DNA of 64,000 nucleotides from Shinella sp. (GTDB lineage Bacteria; Pseudomonadota; Alphaproteobacteria; Rhizobiales; Rhizobiaceae). Shown piece by piece: positions 36,376-46,800 of the stretch (position 1 is the stretch's first letter; every line of letters starts with the position of its first letter). The notes under the pieces are model-generated. The model saw only the letters and a program-made list of their open reading frames with translations, searched no databases and was not told where the DNA came from. Location: positions 1-64,000 of the forward strand of contig QFQX01000021.1 of NCBI GenBank assembly GCA_003248775.1. Reading direction: 5' to 3'. A program made the position numbers and the translations under genes.

Positions 36376-37783
36376 GGCGATCGGCAAGCTCTTCATCGGC
36401 CGCAAGGTCCGCGAAATCAGGCAGGCGAGTGGCAACACGCAGGCCCAGTTTGCCGACATGATCGGTATCTCGACCAGCTATCTCAACCAGATCGAAAACA
36501 ACCAGCGGCCGGTTTCGGCCTCGGTGCTTCTGGCGCTCGCGGAGAAATTCGGGATCGATATCACCGAGCTTTCCTCCGGCCAGAACGACCGCCTGCTTTC
36601 GGCGCTGACGGAGGCGCTTTCGGATCCGCTGTTCGAAACCTACTCGCCGAGCCTGCAGGAGCTGAAGCTCGTCACCCAGAACGCGCCGGGTTTCGCCCAT
36701 GCGCTGATCAACTGTCACCAGGCCTATCGGCGCAACGGCGAGCAGCTGGCAAGCTATGCCGACCGCGCGGGAGCCGCGACGGCCAACGAGACGACCTCCT
36801 ACGAGGAGGTGCGGGACTTCTTCCACTTCGTCGACAACTATATCCACGACATCGACCAGATGGCCGAGGGGCTGGCGGCGGAACTCAAGCTCGGCGAGGG
36901 CGAGAATTACGCGGCGATGACCGGCTTCCTCGAAAGCCGCTACGGGGTTCGCGTGGTGCGCGGCGATGCCGGCGACGAAGCGATCCGCCGCTACGATCCG
37001 AAATCGCGCATCCTGACGCTCAGCCGTTATGCTTCCGCGCCGACGCGAGACTTCCAGATCGCCACGCAGATCGCCCAGCTTCATGCGGAAGCGAAGATCG
37101 ATCAGGTGCTGAAGTCGGCGGGGTTCCGCACCGAGGAAGCGGTGGAGATCTGTCGCATCGGGCTGCACAACTATTTCGCCGGCGCGTTGATCCTGCCCTA
37201 TCGCAACTTCCTGCAGGCGGCGCGGGAACTGCGCCACGATATCGAATTGCTGGCGGCCCGTTTCGGCGCGTCGCTGGAGCAGGTCTGTCACCGGCTGTCG
37301 ACGCTGCAGCGTCCGGGGCAGAAGGGAGTGCCGATCTTTTTCGCCCGTATCGACCGGGCCGGCAACATCACCAAGCGGCACAGCGCCGCCCGCCTGCAGT
37401 TCGCCCGCTTTGGTGCTGCCTGTCCGCTGTGGAATGCGCATCAGGCCTTCGAGGCGCCGGGCCGCATCATCCGCCAGCTTGCGGAGACGCCTGACGGCGT
37501 GCGCTACCTCTGCATCGCCACGCAGGTCAACAAGGGTACGCTCGGCTTCCGGGCGGCGCAGCCGCGTTACGCGCTGGCGCTCGGCTGCGAGATTTCCTAT
37601 GCCGACCAGTTCGTCTATGCCGACGATCTCGATCTTTCCAACCGGGCGGGGTTCGATCCGATCGGTATTTCCTGCCGGATCTGCGAACGGGTGAAATGCA
37701 CCAGCCGCGCCGTGCCGCCGCTCAAGCACCGGCTGGTGGTGGATCACAAGGTCCGCAATGCCAACCCTTACGAGATCGAGTAA
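36374..37783 (+). CDS. pccR: Short-chain acyl-CoA responsive regulator (ScfR/PccR-type, XRE HTH)
   Basis: About 469 residues from the ATG at 36374 (a TTG at 36368 is the alternative; neither has a clear ribosome site). The N-terminal XRE helix-turn-helix is GNTQAQFADMIGISTSYLNQ. A middle IrrE/ImmA-like domain lacks the HExxH zinc motif (it reads AQLHAEAK), and the C-terminal DUF2083-type acyl-CoA domain ends with SCRICERVKCTSRAVPPL. Members sense short-chain acyl-CoA and control propionate/acetate assimilation. Position opposite pccB and the operator boxes support PccR function. Confidence 0.88.
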   Translation: MAIGKLFIGRKVREIRQASGNTQAQFADMIGISTSYLNQIENNQRPVSASVLLALAEKFGIDITELSSGQNDRLLSALTEALSDPLFETYSPSLQELKLVTQNAPGFAHALINCHQAYRRNGEQLASYADRAGAATANETTSYEEVRDFFHFVDNYIHDIDQMAEGLAAELKLGEGENYAAMTGFLESRYGVRVVRGDAGDEAIRRYDPKSRILTLSRYASAPTRDFQIATQIAQLHAEAKIDQVLKSAGFRTEEAVEICRIGLHNYFAGALILPYRNFLQAARELRHDIELLAARFGASLEQVCHRLSTLQRPGQKGVPIFFARIDRAGNITKRHSAARLQFARFGAACPLWNAHQAFEAPGRIIRQLAETPDGVRYLCIATQVNKGTLGFRAAQPRYALALGCEISYADQFVYADDLDLSNRAGFDPIGISCRICERVKCTSRAVPPLKHRLVVDHKVRNANPYEIE

Positions 37784-37813
37784 GCGCCGGATCGCGCCGT
37801 TATCAGCTTGAAA

Positions 37814-38710
37814 TCAGGGCCGGAGCTCTTCCGTCATCAGGTCGATGAAACGTCTGACGCGAGGTTCCAACAGGCGTTTGTCGGGATAGAGCGCGACGAT
37901 GTTGACGTCGCCGGACTGAATCTCGGGAAGCACCTGTCGCAGGCGGCCTTCGGCCAGATCGTCCTTGACCAGAAAATCAGGAAGAAGGGCAATGCCAAGC
38001 CCCGCGACGGTGGCATCCCTGAGTGCTTCCCCGCTGTCCAGCCGCAGGCGGCTGCGACCGGGTGCCTTGATCCAGCCGCCATCCTTGCCGGGAAAACGCC
38101 AGCCCTGTCGCTGGTTCCGGCTGGTGAAAATCAGGCAGTCATGGCTGGCGAGACCGTCGACATCTTCAGGCTCGCCGCGCTCGGCCAGATAAGAGGGCGC
38201 GGCGCAGAGCAGTGCCCTGAAACGGGCGACGACGCGGGACACCATGCGGGAATCGGAGGTCTTGACGCCGATCCGGATGGCGAGGTCGAAGCCTTCCTCG
38301 ACGATATCCTCGACCCGATCGGTGAAACTCATCTCCACCTGCACCTCCGGCCAGTCCGCCAGATATCTGCGGATGAGGGGAAGCAGGACCAGCCGCCCGA
38401 AGGCATCGGGCACCGTTAGCCGCAGCACCCCGCGCGGGGTGCCGAGGGTTCCTGCGACGCTTGCTTCGGCCTCGTCGACGGTGGCGAAGATGCGCAGTCC
38501 ATGCTGGTAGAAGACCCGGCCTTCGTCGGTGAGGCTGAGATTGCGGGTGGTGCGGTTGAGGAGGCGCGTTCCGAGACGTTCCTCAAGGCGGAGAAGCGCC
38601 TTTCCCGCCGCCGACCGCGACAGTCCCATGGCCTTGCCTCCGGCAACGAAGCTTCCGGCATCGACGACCGCCATGAAGACCTGGATATCGCTCAGATTGG
38701 CGCGCAGCAT
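37814..38710 (-). CDS. LysR-family transcriptional regulator
   Basis: A 298-residue protein from the ATG at 38710. The HTH reads SFVAGGKAMGLSRSAAGKALLRLE and the effector domain has APGRSRLRLDSGEALRDATV and LGIALLPDFLVKDDL. The subfamily is the CrgA/AaeR-like one. It is divergent from a RidA gene, 119 bp away, which is its probable target. It is convergent with the regulator upstream. Confidence 0.87.
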   Translation of the reverse strand: MLRANLSDIQVFMAVVDAGSFVAGGKAMGLSRSAAGKALLRLEERLGTRLLNRTTRNLSLTDEGRVFYQHGLRIFATVDEAEASVAGTLGTPRGVLRLTVPDAFGRLVLLPLIRRYLADWPEVQVEMSFTDRVEDIVEEGFDLAIRIGVKTSDSRMVSRVVARFRALLCAAPSYLAERGEPEDVDGLASHDCLIFTSRNQRQGWRFPGKDGGWIKAPGRSRLRLDSGEALRDATVAGLGIALLPDFLVKDDLAEGRLRQVLPEIQSGDVNIVALYPDKRLLEPRVRRFIDLMTEELRP

Positions 38711-38829
38711 GAACACTCCGATGGTTCGCTTCTGTGTCGACGTCCGTTCGTCAATCGACCGGCTATAGCAATCCCGTCCGGCGCAGGCCGCGAGATGACC
38801 CGCCGATGACGACAGGAAGGAACGGAGAC

Positions 38830-39237
38830 ATGACACAAACCCTTGGCCGTTTGAACCCGCCGACGCTGCCCGATGCGGGTGCGCTGGGTTATTCGCAGAT
38901 TACCACCGTCGAGCCGGGGCGGCTTGCCTTCATATCCGGGCAGGTGGCGTGGCAGCCGGGTGGCGAGCGCGCGCCGGAAGACCTTGCCGAACAGGCGCGG
39001 CTGGTGGTCGCCAATGCAAAGTCGGCGCTCGATGCTATCGGGGCGACGCCCGGCGACATCGTCATGGTGCGGCTCTACGTCACCGACCTGACACCGGAAC
39101 GGGTCGGAGAAGCGATGCCCGTCGTGCTTGCTTTTCTGGACGGCGCGAAGCCAAGCCTGACCGGCATCGGCGTTGCCGCGCTTGCCGGACCGGATCTCCA
39201 GATGGAAATGGAGATGGTGGTTCGCCTGCCGTCCTGA
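38830..39237 (+). CDS. RidA-family protein (enamine/imine deaminase family)
   Basis: The ATG at 38830 follows GGAGAC and yields 135 residues, normal for RidA. It has FISGQVAWQPGG near the N-terminus and VVANAKSALDAIGATPGDIV, and ends MEMVVRLPS. RidA homologues deaminate reactive 2-aminoacrylate-type imines, but many members in catabolic operons have specialised roles. The canonical Arg105 carboxylate-binding position reads in a divergent stretch (MEMEMVVRL), so true RidA activity is uncertain. Convergent with the next gene, 2 bp apart. Confidence 0.82.
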   Translation: MTQTLGRLNPPTLPDAGALGYSQITTVEPGRLAFISGQVAWQPGGERAPEDLAEQARLVVANAKSALDAIGATPGDIVMVRLYVTDLTPERVGEAMPVVLAFLDGAKPSLTGIGVAALAGPDLQMEMEMVVRLPS

Positions 39238-39239
39238 GT

Positions 39240-40313
39240 TCAACCGAACAAGGGCTGCGGGTGAGGTTGAAAGAAAGGTTCGACGATACCGGGGCCGATG
39301 GCGTCGAGGCTCGGCGGCGCCCATTTCGGATTGCGGTCCTTGTCGATGATGGCGGCGCGGATGCCCTCGTAGAAATCCGGCGTGTGCAGTATCCGGGCTG
39401 TCGCGGCGAATTCGCGTTCGAGGCATGTCTTGAGGTCGGGCGATTTGCGCGCAGCTCTCAGGAGCGCCAGCGTCACCTTCAGGCTGGTCGGCGATTTCGC
39501 CATCATGGCGGAGCGGATCTTTTCCGCAAACGGGTTCGCCTCCGCCGCAAGGGCGGCCTCGATCTCCTCGACGGTGTCGAAACAGAAGCACCGATCGATC
39601 AGAGCCCGGTTATCGGTGAATTCGCCTTTCGGCGGCGAGGTTGCGGCTGCGTCCACCAGCAGGGAAACGTCCTTGTGGGTCGTGCCGGGCAGAAGGATCG
39701 TCAGCTTCTCGGCAAGATCGGCAAGATCGGAGGCCGGCACGAACCAGTCGGCGAAGCAGGCTTCGATGGCATCGGCCGCACCGATCGCCTCGCCAGTCAG
39801 GCCCATCAGCGTGCCGAGCTCGCCCGGCGCTTTCGCCAGAAGCCATGTCGCGCCGATATCGGGGAAGAAGCCGATGCCGGTTTCCGGCATGGCGAGCTTC
39901 GTCGTGTCGGTGACGATGCGGTGGCTTCCGTGGCTGGATACGCCGACGCCTCCGCCCATGGTGATGCCTTCCATGAAGACCACATAGGGTTTCGAATAGG
40001 AGGCGATATGGGCATTCATGCGGTATTCCGCCCGCAGGAAATCGGCCGCGCGTCCGTCGCCGGCCTTGCCGCTTTCATAGAAGCTGCGGATGTCGCCGCC
40101 GGCGCAAAGTCCGCGTTCGCCTTCGCCGGTCATCAGAACGGCGGCGATTTCGGGGTCCTTTTCGAAACGGTCGAGCGCTGCCTCTATGGCCTTCACCATG
40201 TCGAGCGACAGGCTGTTCAGCACCCGTGGACGGTTGAGCAGGATCAGGCCGAGGCTTCCCTGCCGTCCCGTCAGCACATCCTCGCCCGTCATTTCCGCCG
40301 AAAGATAGCGCAT
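39240..40313 (-). CDS. 3-hydroxyisobutyryl-CoA hydrolase
   Basis: A 357-residue crotonase-fold enzyme, longer than enoyl-CoA hydratases and typical of HIBCH. Oxyanion-hole and CoA motifs are GERGLCAGGDIRSFYE and EGITMGGGVGVSSHG; the catalytic Glu is in LAMPETGIGFFPDIG. It releases free 3-hydroxyisobutyrate from its CoA ester in valine degradation, the substrate of MmsB at 20.5 kb. It is 29 bp downstream of an acyl-CoA dehydrogenase gene on the same strand. Confidence 0.9.
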   Translation of the reverse strand: MRYLSAEMTGEDVLTGRQGSLGLILLNRPRVLNSLSLDMVKAIEAALDRFEKDPEIAAVLMTGEGERGLCAGGDIRSFYESGKAGDGRAADFLRAEYRMNAHIASYSKPYVVFMEGITMGGGVGVSSHGSHRIVTDTTKLAMPETGIGFFPDIGATWLLAKAPGELGTLMGLTGEAIGAADAIEACFADWFVPASDLADLAEKLTILLPGTTHKDVSLLVDAAATSPPKGEFTDNRALIDRCFCFDTVEEIEAALAAEANPFAEKIRSAMMAKSPTSLKVTLALLRAARKSPDLKTCLEREFAATARILHTPDFYEGIRAAIIDKDRNPKWAPPSLDAIGPGIVEPFFQPHPQPLFG

Positions 40314-40342
40314 GTTCCGTCTCCCCCTGAGTGTGCTGGCCG

Positions 40343-41482
40343 TTATCTTCCAAGAATGGAGCGGGCGACGATCACCCGCATGATCTCGTTGGTCCCCTCG
40401 AGGATCTGGTGCACACGCAGATCCCGGACGATCTTTTCAATGCCGTATTCAGCGAGATAGCCATAGCCGCCATGCAGCTGCAAGGCCTGGTTGGCAACCG
40501 TGAAGCACCGGTCGGTCACCAGCCGCTTGGCCATGGCGCAGAGAACAGTGGCATCTGACGCCTTGTCATCGAGCGCGGTTGCGGCGCGCCAGAGGAAGGT
40601 GCGTGCCGCTTCCAGGTCGATGGCCATATCGGCAAGCGTGAATTGCAGGGACTGGAAATCGGCAAGCGCATGGCCGAAAGCCTTGCGTTCCTGAACATAG
40701 GTCGTCGCCTTCCTGAACGCTGCGCGCGCCCCGCCGAGCGAGGCCGCGGCAATGTTGAGGCGGCCGCCGTCGAGCCCGGACATGGCGATGCGGAAGCCTT
40801 CTCCCTCCGCGCCGAGCCGCTGGCTTGCGGGCACCCGCACGCCATCCAGCATGACGGCACGGGTGGGCTGGGCGTTCCAGCCCATCTTCTTCTCGTTGGC
40901 GCCGAAGGTGAGACCTTTTGCGTCGCCGGGCACGAGGAAGGCGGAGATCCCCTTCGGCCCGTCCTCGCCGGTGCGGGCCATGACGATGTAGAGGGCGCTT
41001 GTTCCGGCGCCGGAGATGAACTGTTTCTGGCCGGTCAGCACGTAGTCGTCGCCATCGCGCACGGCGCGGGTTTTGAGCGCAGCCGCATCCGAGCCGCAGC
41101 CGGGCTCCGTCAGGCAGTAGCTCGCCAGCGCATCCATGGTGGCAAGGGCGGGCAGATGTTCCTCGCGCTGCTCGGGCGTGCCGTAGCGGTCGATCATCGT
41201 CGCGCACATGTTATGGATGGAGATATAGGCGGCGACCGTCGGGCAACCGGTGGCGAGCGCCTCGATGATGAGGGCGGTGTCCAGCCGTCCGAGACCGGAG
41301 CCGCCGACATCGTCGGCCACGCAGATCGCACCGAGGCCGAGACCTCCCGCCTTCCTTAGCGTGTCGACCGGGAAGTGCTTATTCTGGTCCCATTCCAGCG
41401 CAAAGGGCGCCAGTTCGTCGTCGGCGAATTCCGTCGCCATGTCGACAAAGGCCTGTTGCTGATCGCTCAGGTTAAAATCCAT
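40343..41482 (-). CDS. Acyl-CoA dehydrogenase, probable isobutyryl-CoA dehydrogenase
   Basis: The ATG at 41482 has GGAGGA upstream and gives 379 residues. The FAD/substrate motif CLTEPGCGSDAAA and the C-terminal VHQILEGTNEIMRVIV with the catalytic-base Glu are standard; HGGYGYLAEYGIEKIVRD is typical of ACAD8. It oxidises an acyl-CoA to an enoyl-CoA, passing electrons to ETF. Pairing with HIBCH indicates isobutyryl-CoA (valine pathway). Short-chain or methylbutyryl-CoA is an alternative. Confidence 0.9.
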   Translation of the reverse strand: MDFNLSDQQQAFVDMATEFADDELAPFALEWDQNKHFPVDTLRKAGGLGLGAICVADDVGGSGLGRLDTALIIEALATGCPTVAAYISIHNMCATMIDRYGTPEQREEHLPALATMDALASYCLTEPGCGSDAAALKTRAVRDGDDYVLTGQKQFISGAGTSALYIVMARTGEDGPKGISAFLVPGDAKGLTFGANEKKMGWNAQPTRAVMLDGVRVPASQRLGAEGEGFRIAMSGLDGGRLNIAAASLGGARAAFRKATTYVQERKAFGHALADFQSLQFTLADMAIDLEAARTFLWRAATALDDKASDATVLCAMAKRLVTDRCFTVANQALQLHGGYGYLAEYGIEKIVRDLRVHQILEGTNEIMRVIVARSILGR

Positions 41483-41608
41483 GCTGGTCCTCCGCATTCC
41501 GCCGTTTCTCCCGAACGGCGTTCGCTCGAAGGCTTATCATGATCCGGCCGGGGCGATCATCCCGGCCGAAAGTCGGAGACGTGTTCGAACCCTTGTCGGC
41601 TTCGCGGT

Positions 41609-41834
41609 GCCCCTCATCCGCCTGCCGGCACCTTCTCCCCGTAAACGGGGAGAAGGAACTTGCCGCAGCATTTCGTTTCCCTCTCTCCGCTTGCGGCCAG
41701 GCCATCGCCCATCAGGGACGGCGTTAAGGTATTCTTGACTTTCCGCCTTGTGGGGATGGGGAACGGATACGTTGCAGCGAACCTCCTTCTCCCCGCTTGC
41801 GGGGAGAAGGTGCCGGCAGGCGGATGAGGGGCAA
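41609..41834. repeat. RIME-like elements (class A), two inverted copies
   Basis: GCCCCTCATCCGCCTGCCGG with CCTTCTCCCCGTAAACGGGG at 41609-41657, and the inverse ...GGGGAGAAGGTGCCGGCAGG CGGATGAGGGGC at 41781-41834. They enclose a degenerate half copy (CCCTCTCTCCGCTTGCGG). The 414-bp gap between two operons holds nothing else that I can support. Confidence 0.75.
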
Positions 41835-41896
41835 CGACACAAGATGGCGGCGGGTTATGCAGCGTGGAAGGAATCCAGGGCAGCTTCCCGAAATCC

Positions 41897-43411
41897 TCAG
41901 ATCACCGCGCAGACGGTTTTCATTTCCAGATAGTTGTCGAGGCCGGGGGCGCCGTTCTCATAGCCCCAGCCGGATTGCTTGTGGCCGCCTTTCGGCAGTT
42001 CCGGCGAGAAGTAGGAATGGCAGTTGATCCAGATGGTGCCGGCCTTTACCCGGGCGGCGAGCCGGTGGGCGTAGGAAAGATCCTGCGTCCACACGCTGCC
42101 GGCAAGGCCATAGGGGCTGTCATTGGCATAGGCGATTGCTTCTTCCGGATCGTCGAAGGGGGTGACGGCGACGACGGGGCCGAAGATTTCTTCGCGCATC
42201 ATGCGCATGTCGGGACGGACCGAGGTGACCACGGTCGGCTCGAAGAAGGTGCCGAATTCGCCCGTCTGGTTGCCGCCGGAGGTAATCTCCGCGCCTTCCG
42301 ACCTGCCTTCCGCGATAAAGCCCGCCACGCGGTCGGCCTGCTTGCGGTTGACCAGCGGGCCGAGATCGGTGCCGGCGTCGAGGCCGTGGCCAAGGGTGAG
42401 GGCGGCGGCTGCCTTCGACAGGCCGTCGACGACTTCTTCATAGACGGCGCGGTGGGCATAGACACGGGAACCGGCGACGCAGACCTGTCCGGAATTGGAA
42501 AAGATGCCGCGGGCGATGCCGGGGATGGCGAGCGCCATGTCGGCATCCGGCATGACGATGGCGGGGGACTTGCCGCCGAGTTCGAGCGTCAGCTTCTTCA
42601 GGTTGCCCTGTGCGGCCGAGACGATCAGCTTGCCGACCTCAGTCGAGCCGGTGAAGGCGACCTTGTCGACATCGGGATGGGCGGTCAGCGCCGCGCCGAC
42701 CACTTCGCCGAAACCGGTGACGAGGTTGACGACGCCCTTCGGGAGGCCTGCCTCCAGCATCAGTTCGACGAGGCGGATGGCGGTGAGCGAGGTTTCCTCG
42801 GCGGGCTTCAATACGACGGTGCAGCCGGCGGCGAGCGCGGGCGCAAGCTTCATCGCCGCCATCAGCATGGGCGAGTTCCACGGCGTGATCGCGGCGACGA
42901 CGCCGACCGGTTCGCGCGTGGTGTAGGCGAAGATCTGCTTGCCCTCCGGCTGGTAGGCGATCGAAGTCGGGATTGTCGTGCCGAGGATCTTGGTGCAGAA
43001 GCCGGCGAAATAGCGAAATTGTTCTGCCGATGCGGGGATTTCCCCGAAGCGGCCGGTCTTGAAGCTCTTGCCCTGATCGAGCGTTTCCAGTTCGGCCAGT
43101 TCCTCGACATGGGCGTCGATCAGCTCGGCGATCTTCCACAGAAGCTTGCCGCGTGCCGAAGGCGTCATACCTTTCCATTCCTTCGAGGTCAGCGCGGCGC
43201 GGGCGCTGGCGACGGCTTCGTCGACATCCGATGGGGTGGCTTCGGCGAGTTCGGCGAGCAGCCTGCCGGATGCCGGATCGAAGGTTTCGAAGCGCTTGCC
43301 GGAGCCTGCGTCCCGCCAGACGCCGTCGATGAGGATCTGTTTTTGCCGGCGGGCGAGAAAGGCCCTCGCGCCTTCGCTGCGGGGTTCGGGCGTCTTGATG
43401 GTGATGGTCAT
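41897..43411 (-). CDS. NAD(P)-dependent aldehyde dehydrogenase
   Basis: The ATG at 43411 gives 504 residues. The NAD site and catalytic residues are in LELGGKSPAIV (Glu) and NSGQVCVAGSR (Cys), with EEIFGPVVAV near the C-terminus. It oxidises an aldehyde to an acid. The gene starts one base after the stop of the iron-sulphur subunit gene of a molybdenum hydroxylase, so the two are expressed together. I infer it removes an aldehyde made in the same pathway, for example by oxidative N-dealkylation or by the GMC enzyme. Confidence 0.9.
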   Translation of the reverse strand: MTITIKTPEPRSEGARAFLARRQKQILIDGVWRDAGSGKRFETFDPASGRLLAELAEATPSDVDEAVASARAALTSKEWKGMTPSARGKLLWKIAELIDAHVEELAELETLDQGKSFKTGRFGEIPASAEQFRYFAGFCTKILGTTIPTSIAYQPEGKQIFAYTTREPVGVVAAITPWNSPMLMAAMKLAPALAAGCTVVLKPAEETSLTAIRLVELMLEAGLPKGVVNLVTGFGEVVGAALTAHPDVDKVAFTGSTEVGKLIVSAAQGNLKKLTLELGGKSPAIVMPDADMALAIPGIARGIFSNSGQVCVAGSRVYAHRAVYEEVVDGLSKAAAALTLGHGLDAGTDLGPLVNRKQADRVAGFIAEGRSEGAEITSGGNQTGEFGTFFEPTVVTSVRPDMRMMREEIFGPVVAVTPFDDPEEAIAYANDSPYGLAGSVWTQDLSYAHRLAARVKAGTIWINCHSYFSPELPKGGHKQSGWGYENGAPGLDNYLEMKTVCAVI

Positions 43412-43412
43412 G

Positions 43413-43898
43413 TCAGTCTCCGATGGCGAGCGACTGCTCGCGAATGCGGCGGGCGGCATTGAGCGCGCCGCGAATGATCGAGTGATAGCCGGTGCAACGA
43501 CAGATATTGCCTTCCAGCCCGGCCCGGATTTCCTCTTCGCCGGCGTCGGGATTTTCCGTAAGCAGGGCGGTCAGCGCAATGGAAAAGCCCGGCGCGCAAT
43601 AGCCGCATTGGAAGGCATTTTCCTCCTCAAGTCCGGCGCGGATGGCGGGGCCAAGCGGATGGGCGTCGAGGCCTTCGACGGTGACGATATCGGCGTCCTC
43701 GATCTGCCAGGCCATGATGAGGCAGCCGTTCACGGCCTTGCCGCCGACGAGCACGGTGCAGGCGCCGCAGCGGCCGACGGAACAGGCGATCTTGGTGCCG
43801 GTCAGCGTCAGCCGGTCGCGCAGGATATCGGCGAGACGGGTTTCCGGTGGGCATTCGACGGTGACCGGTTTGCCGTTGAGGGTGAAGGTGGCGGTCAT
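43413..43898 (-). CDS. Molybdenum hydroxylase [2Fe-2S] subunit (CoxS/XdhC-type small subunit)
   Basis: A 161-residue protein. The N-terminal plant-type cluster ligands are ACSVGRCGACTV plus GCL, and the C-terminal helical cluster ligands are QCGYCAPGF and CRCTGYH. It relays electrons from the molybdenum site to FAD. It overlaps the large-subunit gene by 4 bp (43895-43898), and is followed 1 bp later by the aldehyde dehydrogenase. Confidence 0.92.
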   Translation of the reverse strand: MTATFTLNGKPVTVECPPETRLADILRDRLTLTGTKIACSVGRCGACTVLVGGKAVNGCLIMAWQIEDADIVTVEGLDAHPLGPAIRAGLEEENAFQCGYCAPGFSIALTALLTENPDAGEEEIRAGLEGNICRCTGYHSIIRGALNAARRIREQSLAIGD

Positions 43899-46800
43899 GC
43901 GGGCAGCTCCATGACCTCGAGGATGGAGGCGGGCGGAACGGGCGTGGTGACCGGCCAGTGGCCGATGGCGGCGGCGACCGCGTTGGCGATGGCCGGGGTG
44001 ACCGCGCCGATGCCGAGTTCGCCGGAGCCGCGAGGCCCGAGATCATCGCCGGGATCGAGGCCTTCCAGCGCGAAGGCCCGCATGGTCTTCGGCGCATCCT
44101 GTATGCCGGGCAGCATGTAGGTATCGAGATTGGCGGTGAGGTAGGAACAGTCCCGCATCGGCGCATCCTCGGTGAGGGTGAAGCCGAGGCCCTGCACCGC
44201 GCCGCCTTCGAGCTGGCCGAGATAGGCGGCAAGGTCCATCACCGGGCCGGCGGCGGAATGCTGGTGCAGGTCGAGCACGCGGATTTCGCCGGTGACGCGG
44301 CTTACCGCCACGCGGGCGAGCGCTGCGCCGAAGGCGAAGATGTAGCGGGCATTGGCGGCGGAATAGTCGGTTTTCGGGAACTCGTAAGCGACGGTGACGC
44401 TCGGCAGGTCCGCTTCGGGAATGTTGTCGGCAAGGTCGCGGTAAGAGATCAGGATCTCGCCGCTGTTGGAGCCGCGTTCGGCAAGGCCGCCGGGGGCGAA
44501 GGCCAGGGTTTCGGGATCGCGGCCGAGGATCTCGCCGGCGGCGGCGCGGATCTTTGCCGAGAATTCGGGGGCGGCCTTTTTCGCCGAGGCCCAGACGACA
44601 TAGGTGCCGCGCGACGCGGTGGTGGAGCCGGATTCGGGCGCAAGCCGCGTGTCGCCGATCAGCGGCTTCACGTCATTGCGGGTGCAGCCGAGTTCGGCCG
44701 AAATCGTGGCCTGAATGAGCGGAAGGAGACCTTGTCCCATCTCGTCGAGGCCATAGGCACCTTCGATGAAACCGTCCTTCGTCAGCGCGAGGCGGCCGCC
44801 GGCAGGGTCCGGGATGACGGAACCGAGGCCGTTGCCCTGATAGTTCATCGCCATGCCGGTGCCGGTGATCCATTCGCCGTCATCGGAGATGCCCTGCGGT
44901 TTCGTCCAGATATCTGAGGCGCGGGCGGCGGCGAGCATTTCGACGACGCGTTCGGATTTGGAGACTTCCTGACCGAGATAGCCTGACGTTCCCGGCACAC
45001 GCATGTTGCGGGCACGGATTTCGAAGGGCGAGAGGCCGCAGAGCTTCGCCAGCCGGTCCATCTGACATTCCACGGCATAGGTCATCTGGTTGGCGCCGAA
45101 GCCGCGGAAGGCGCCGCAATTGCCGTTATTGGTGTAGACGAGGCGGCCATGGGTGGAAATGTGCGGGGCTTCATAAGGGCCGGTGGAATGTTCCATCGCG
45201 GTTTCCAGCACGCCGGGGCCGAGCGAGGCATAGGCGCCCGCATCGGCCAGCACCTCGACCTCCTGTGCGAGCAGCATGCCATCGGCATCGCAGGCCGTCC
45301 TCATGCGGATCGTCATGGGATTGCGCTTCTGGCCGGCCAGCACGGACTCGGCGCGGGAGAGCTGGAGGCGGACGGGCTTTCCGGCCTTCAACGCAAGGAG
45401 CGCCAGCGCCGGCTGGATGGAAAGTTCGTCCTTGCCGCCGAAGGCGCCGCCGGTCGGAGAGGTGACGACGCGGATCTTCTCTTCGGGAAGATCGAGGATG
45501 CGGGATAGTTGCAGCCGGTCGCGACCGCCATGCTGGCCGCCGGCAAAGACGTTCAGCGTGCCGTCGGGTTCCACGAAGGCGTGGCCGCCCTCAGTTTCCA
45601 TGAAGCCGTGCATCTGGCGCGGGGTGACGTAGGTATCCTCGATGATGTGGGTAGCGGTAGTAAAGCCCTGTTCGATGTCGCCGCGATGGAAGAAAAGCTC
45701 GCGCTGGAGATTGCCCTGTTCGTGGACCAGCGGAGTCTCGGCGGCGAGCGCCTTTTCCATGTCATCGACCGGCGGCAGCGGTTCATATTCGACGCGGATC
45801 AGGGAAAGCGCCTTTTCGGCGGTTTCGGCATTGACTGCCGCGACGGCTGCGACCGTGTCGCCGCGATAGCGCACCTTGTCGCGGCACATGGCCGGCTGAT
45901 CCTGCACGACGATGCCGAAGCCGTTGAGGCCCTTCACGTTCCGGTGGGTGACGACCGCCGCGACACCGGGCAGGGCTTCCGCCGCGCTGGTGTCGATGGA
46001 GAGGATTTTCGCATGGGGAATGCCGGCGCGCAGAATGCGGCCGACAAGCATGTCGTCTTGTCGCCGGTCGGTGAGATAGGCCATCTCGCCCCGGATTTTT
46101 GGCCGGGCATCCGGGCGGACATGCCAGCGCGCGGGTTCCAGAGCATGGGAAAGTTCGGTTTCGTCGGCGAGACCGTCCGCTGGTTCCGGCGGGCGGGCGG
46201 CGGGAAACAGGCTGCGTCCCGGCAGTCGCCCGCCGAGGCCGTGAACGATGGCGTTGGCGGCGACACGGCGGCGATAGGCGCCGGTGCGGAAGTCGTCATC
46301 GGGAGCGATGATCGTGTCGAGAAGACAGGCGTGCAGGGCGGTCCAGTCGATATCGGCGAGCGGTTGACCGGTCAGCAGGGTCTCCGCGGTCTTCAGGCGG
46401 GCGGCCGGAACGACGCCGCCGCCGACTGCAAGGCGGGCCTGCGAGACGCCGCCGTTTGCAACGGTCAGCCGGGCGGCGGCGTTGATGACGCTCGGCGTGA
46501 AGGCAGCGCGCAGCCCGGTCTTGCGGAAGAGGTGGCGGTCGACGGCATCCTGCGGGGCGATGTGCACGGCGGCGAGGAAGGCAAGCGGGTCGGCGGGGCG
46601 GGCCAGCCAGTCTTCAAGGGAGAGGATTGCCGGACCCGAAGGTGTGGAGATTTCCAGTCCGGCATCAAGCGCAAGAAGGGCGGGCAGCAGGCATCCGGTG
46701 CGGCCGGCGATGTTGCCGCCGATGGTGGCGAGATTACGCACCGAGGGGCCGGCGACGACCTTGAGGGCCGCATGCAGCAGGGGGAGGCCGGATGCGATGG

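Noticed and set aside
41609..41834. Clustered repeats considered as a CRISPR array
   Set aside because: Copies are inverted, few, unequal and without regular spacers; they are intergenic palindromes.
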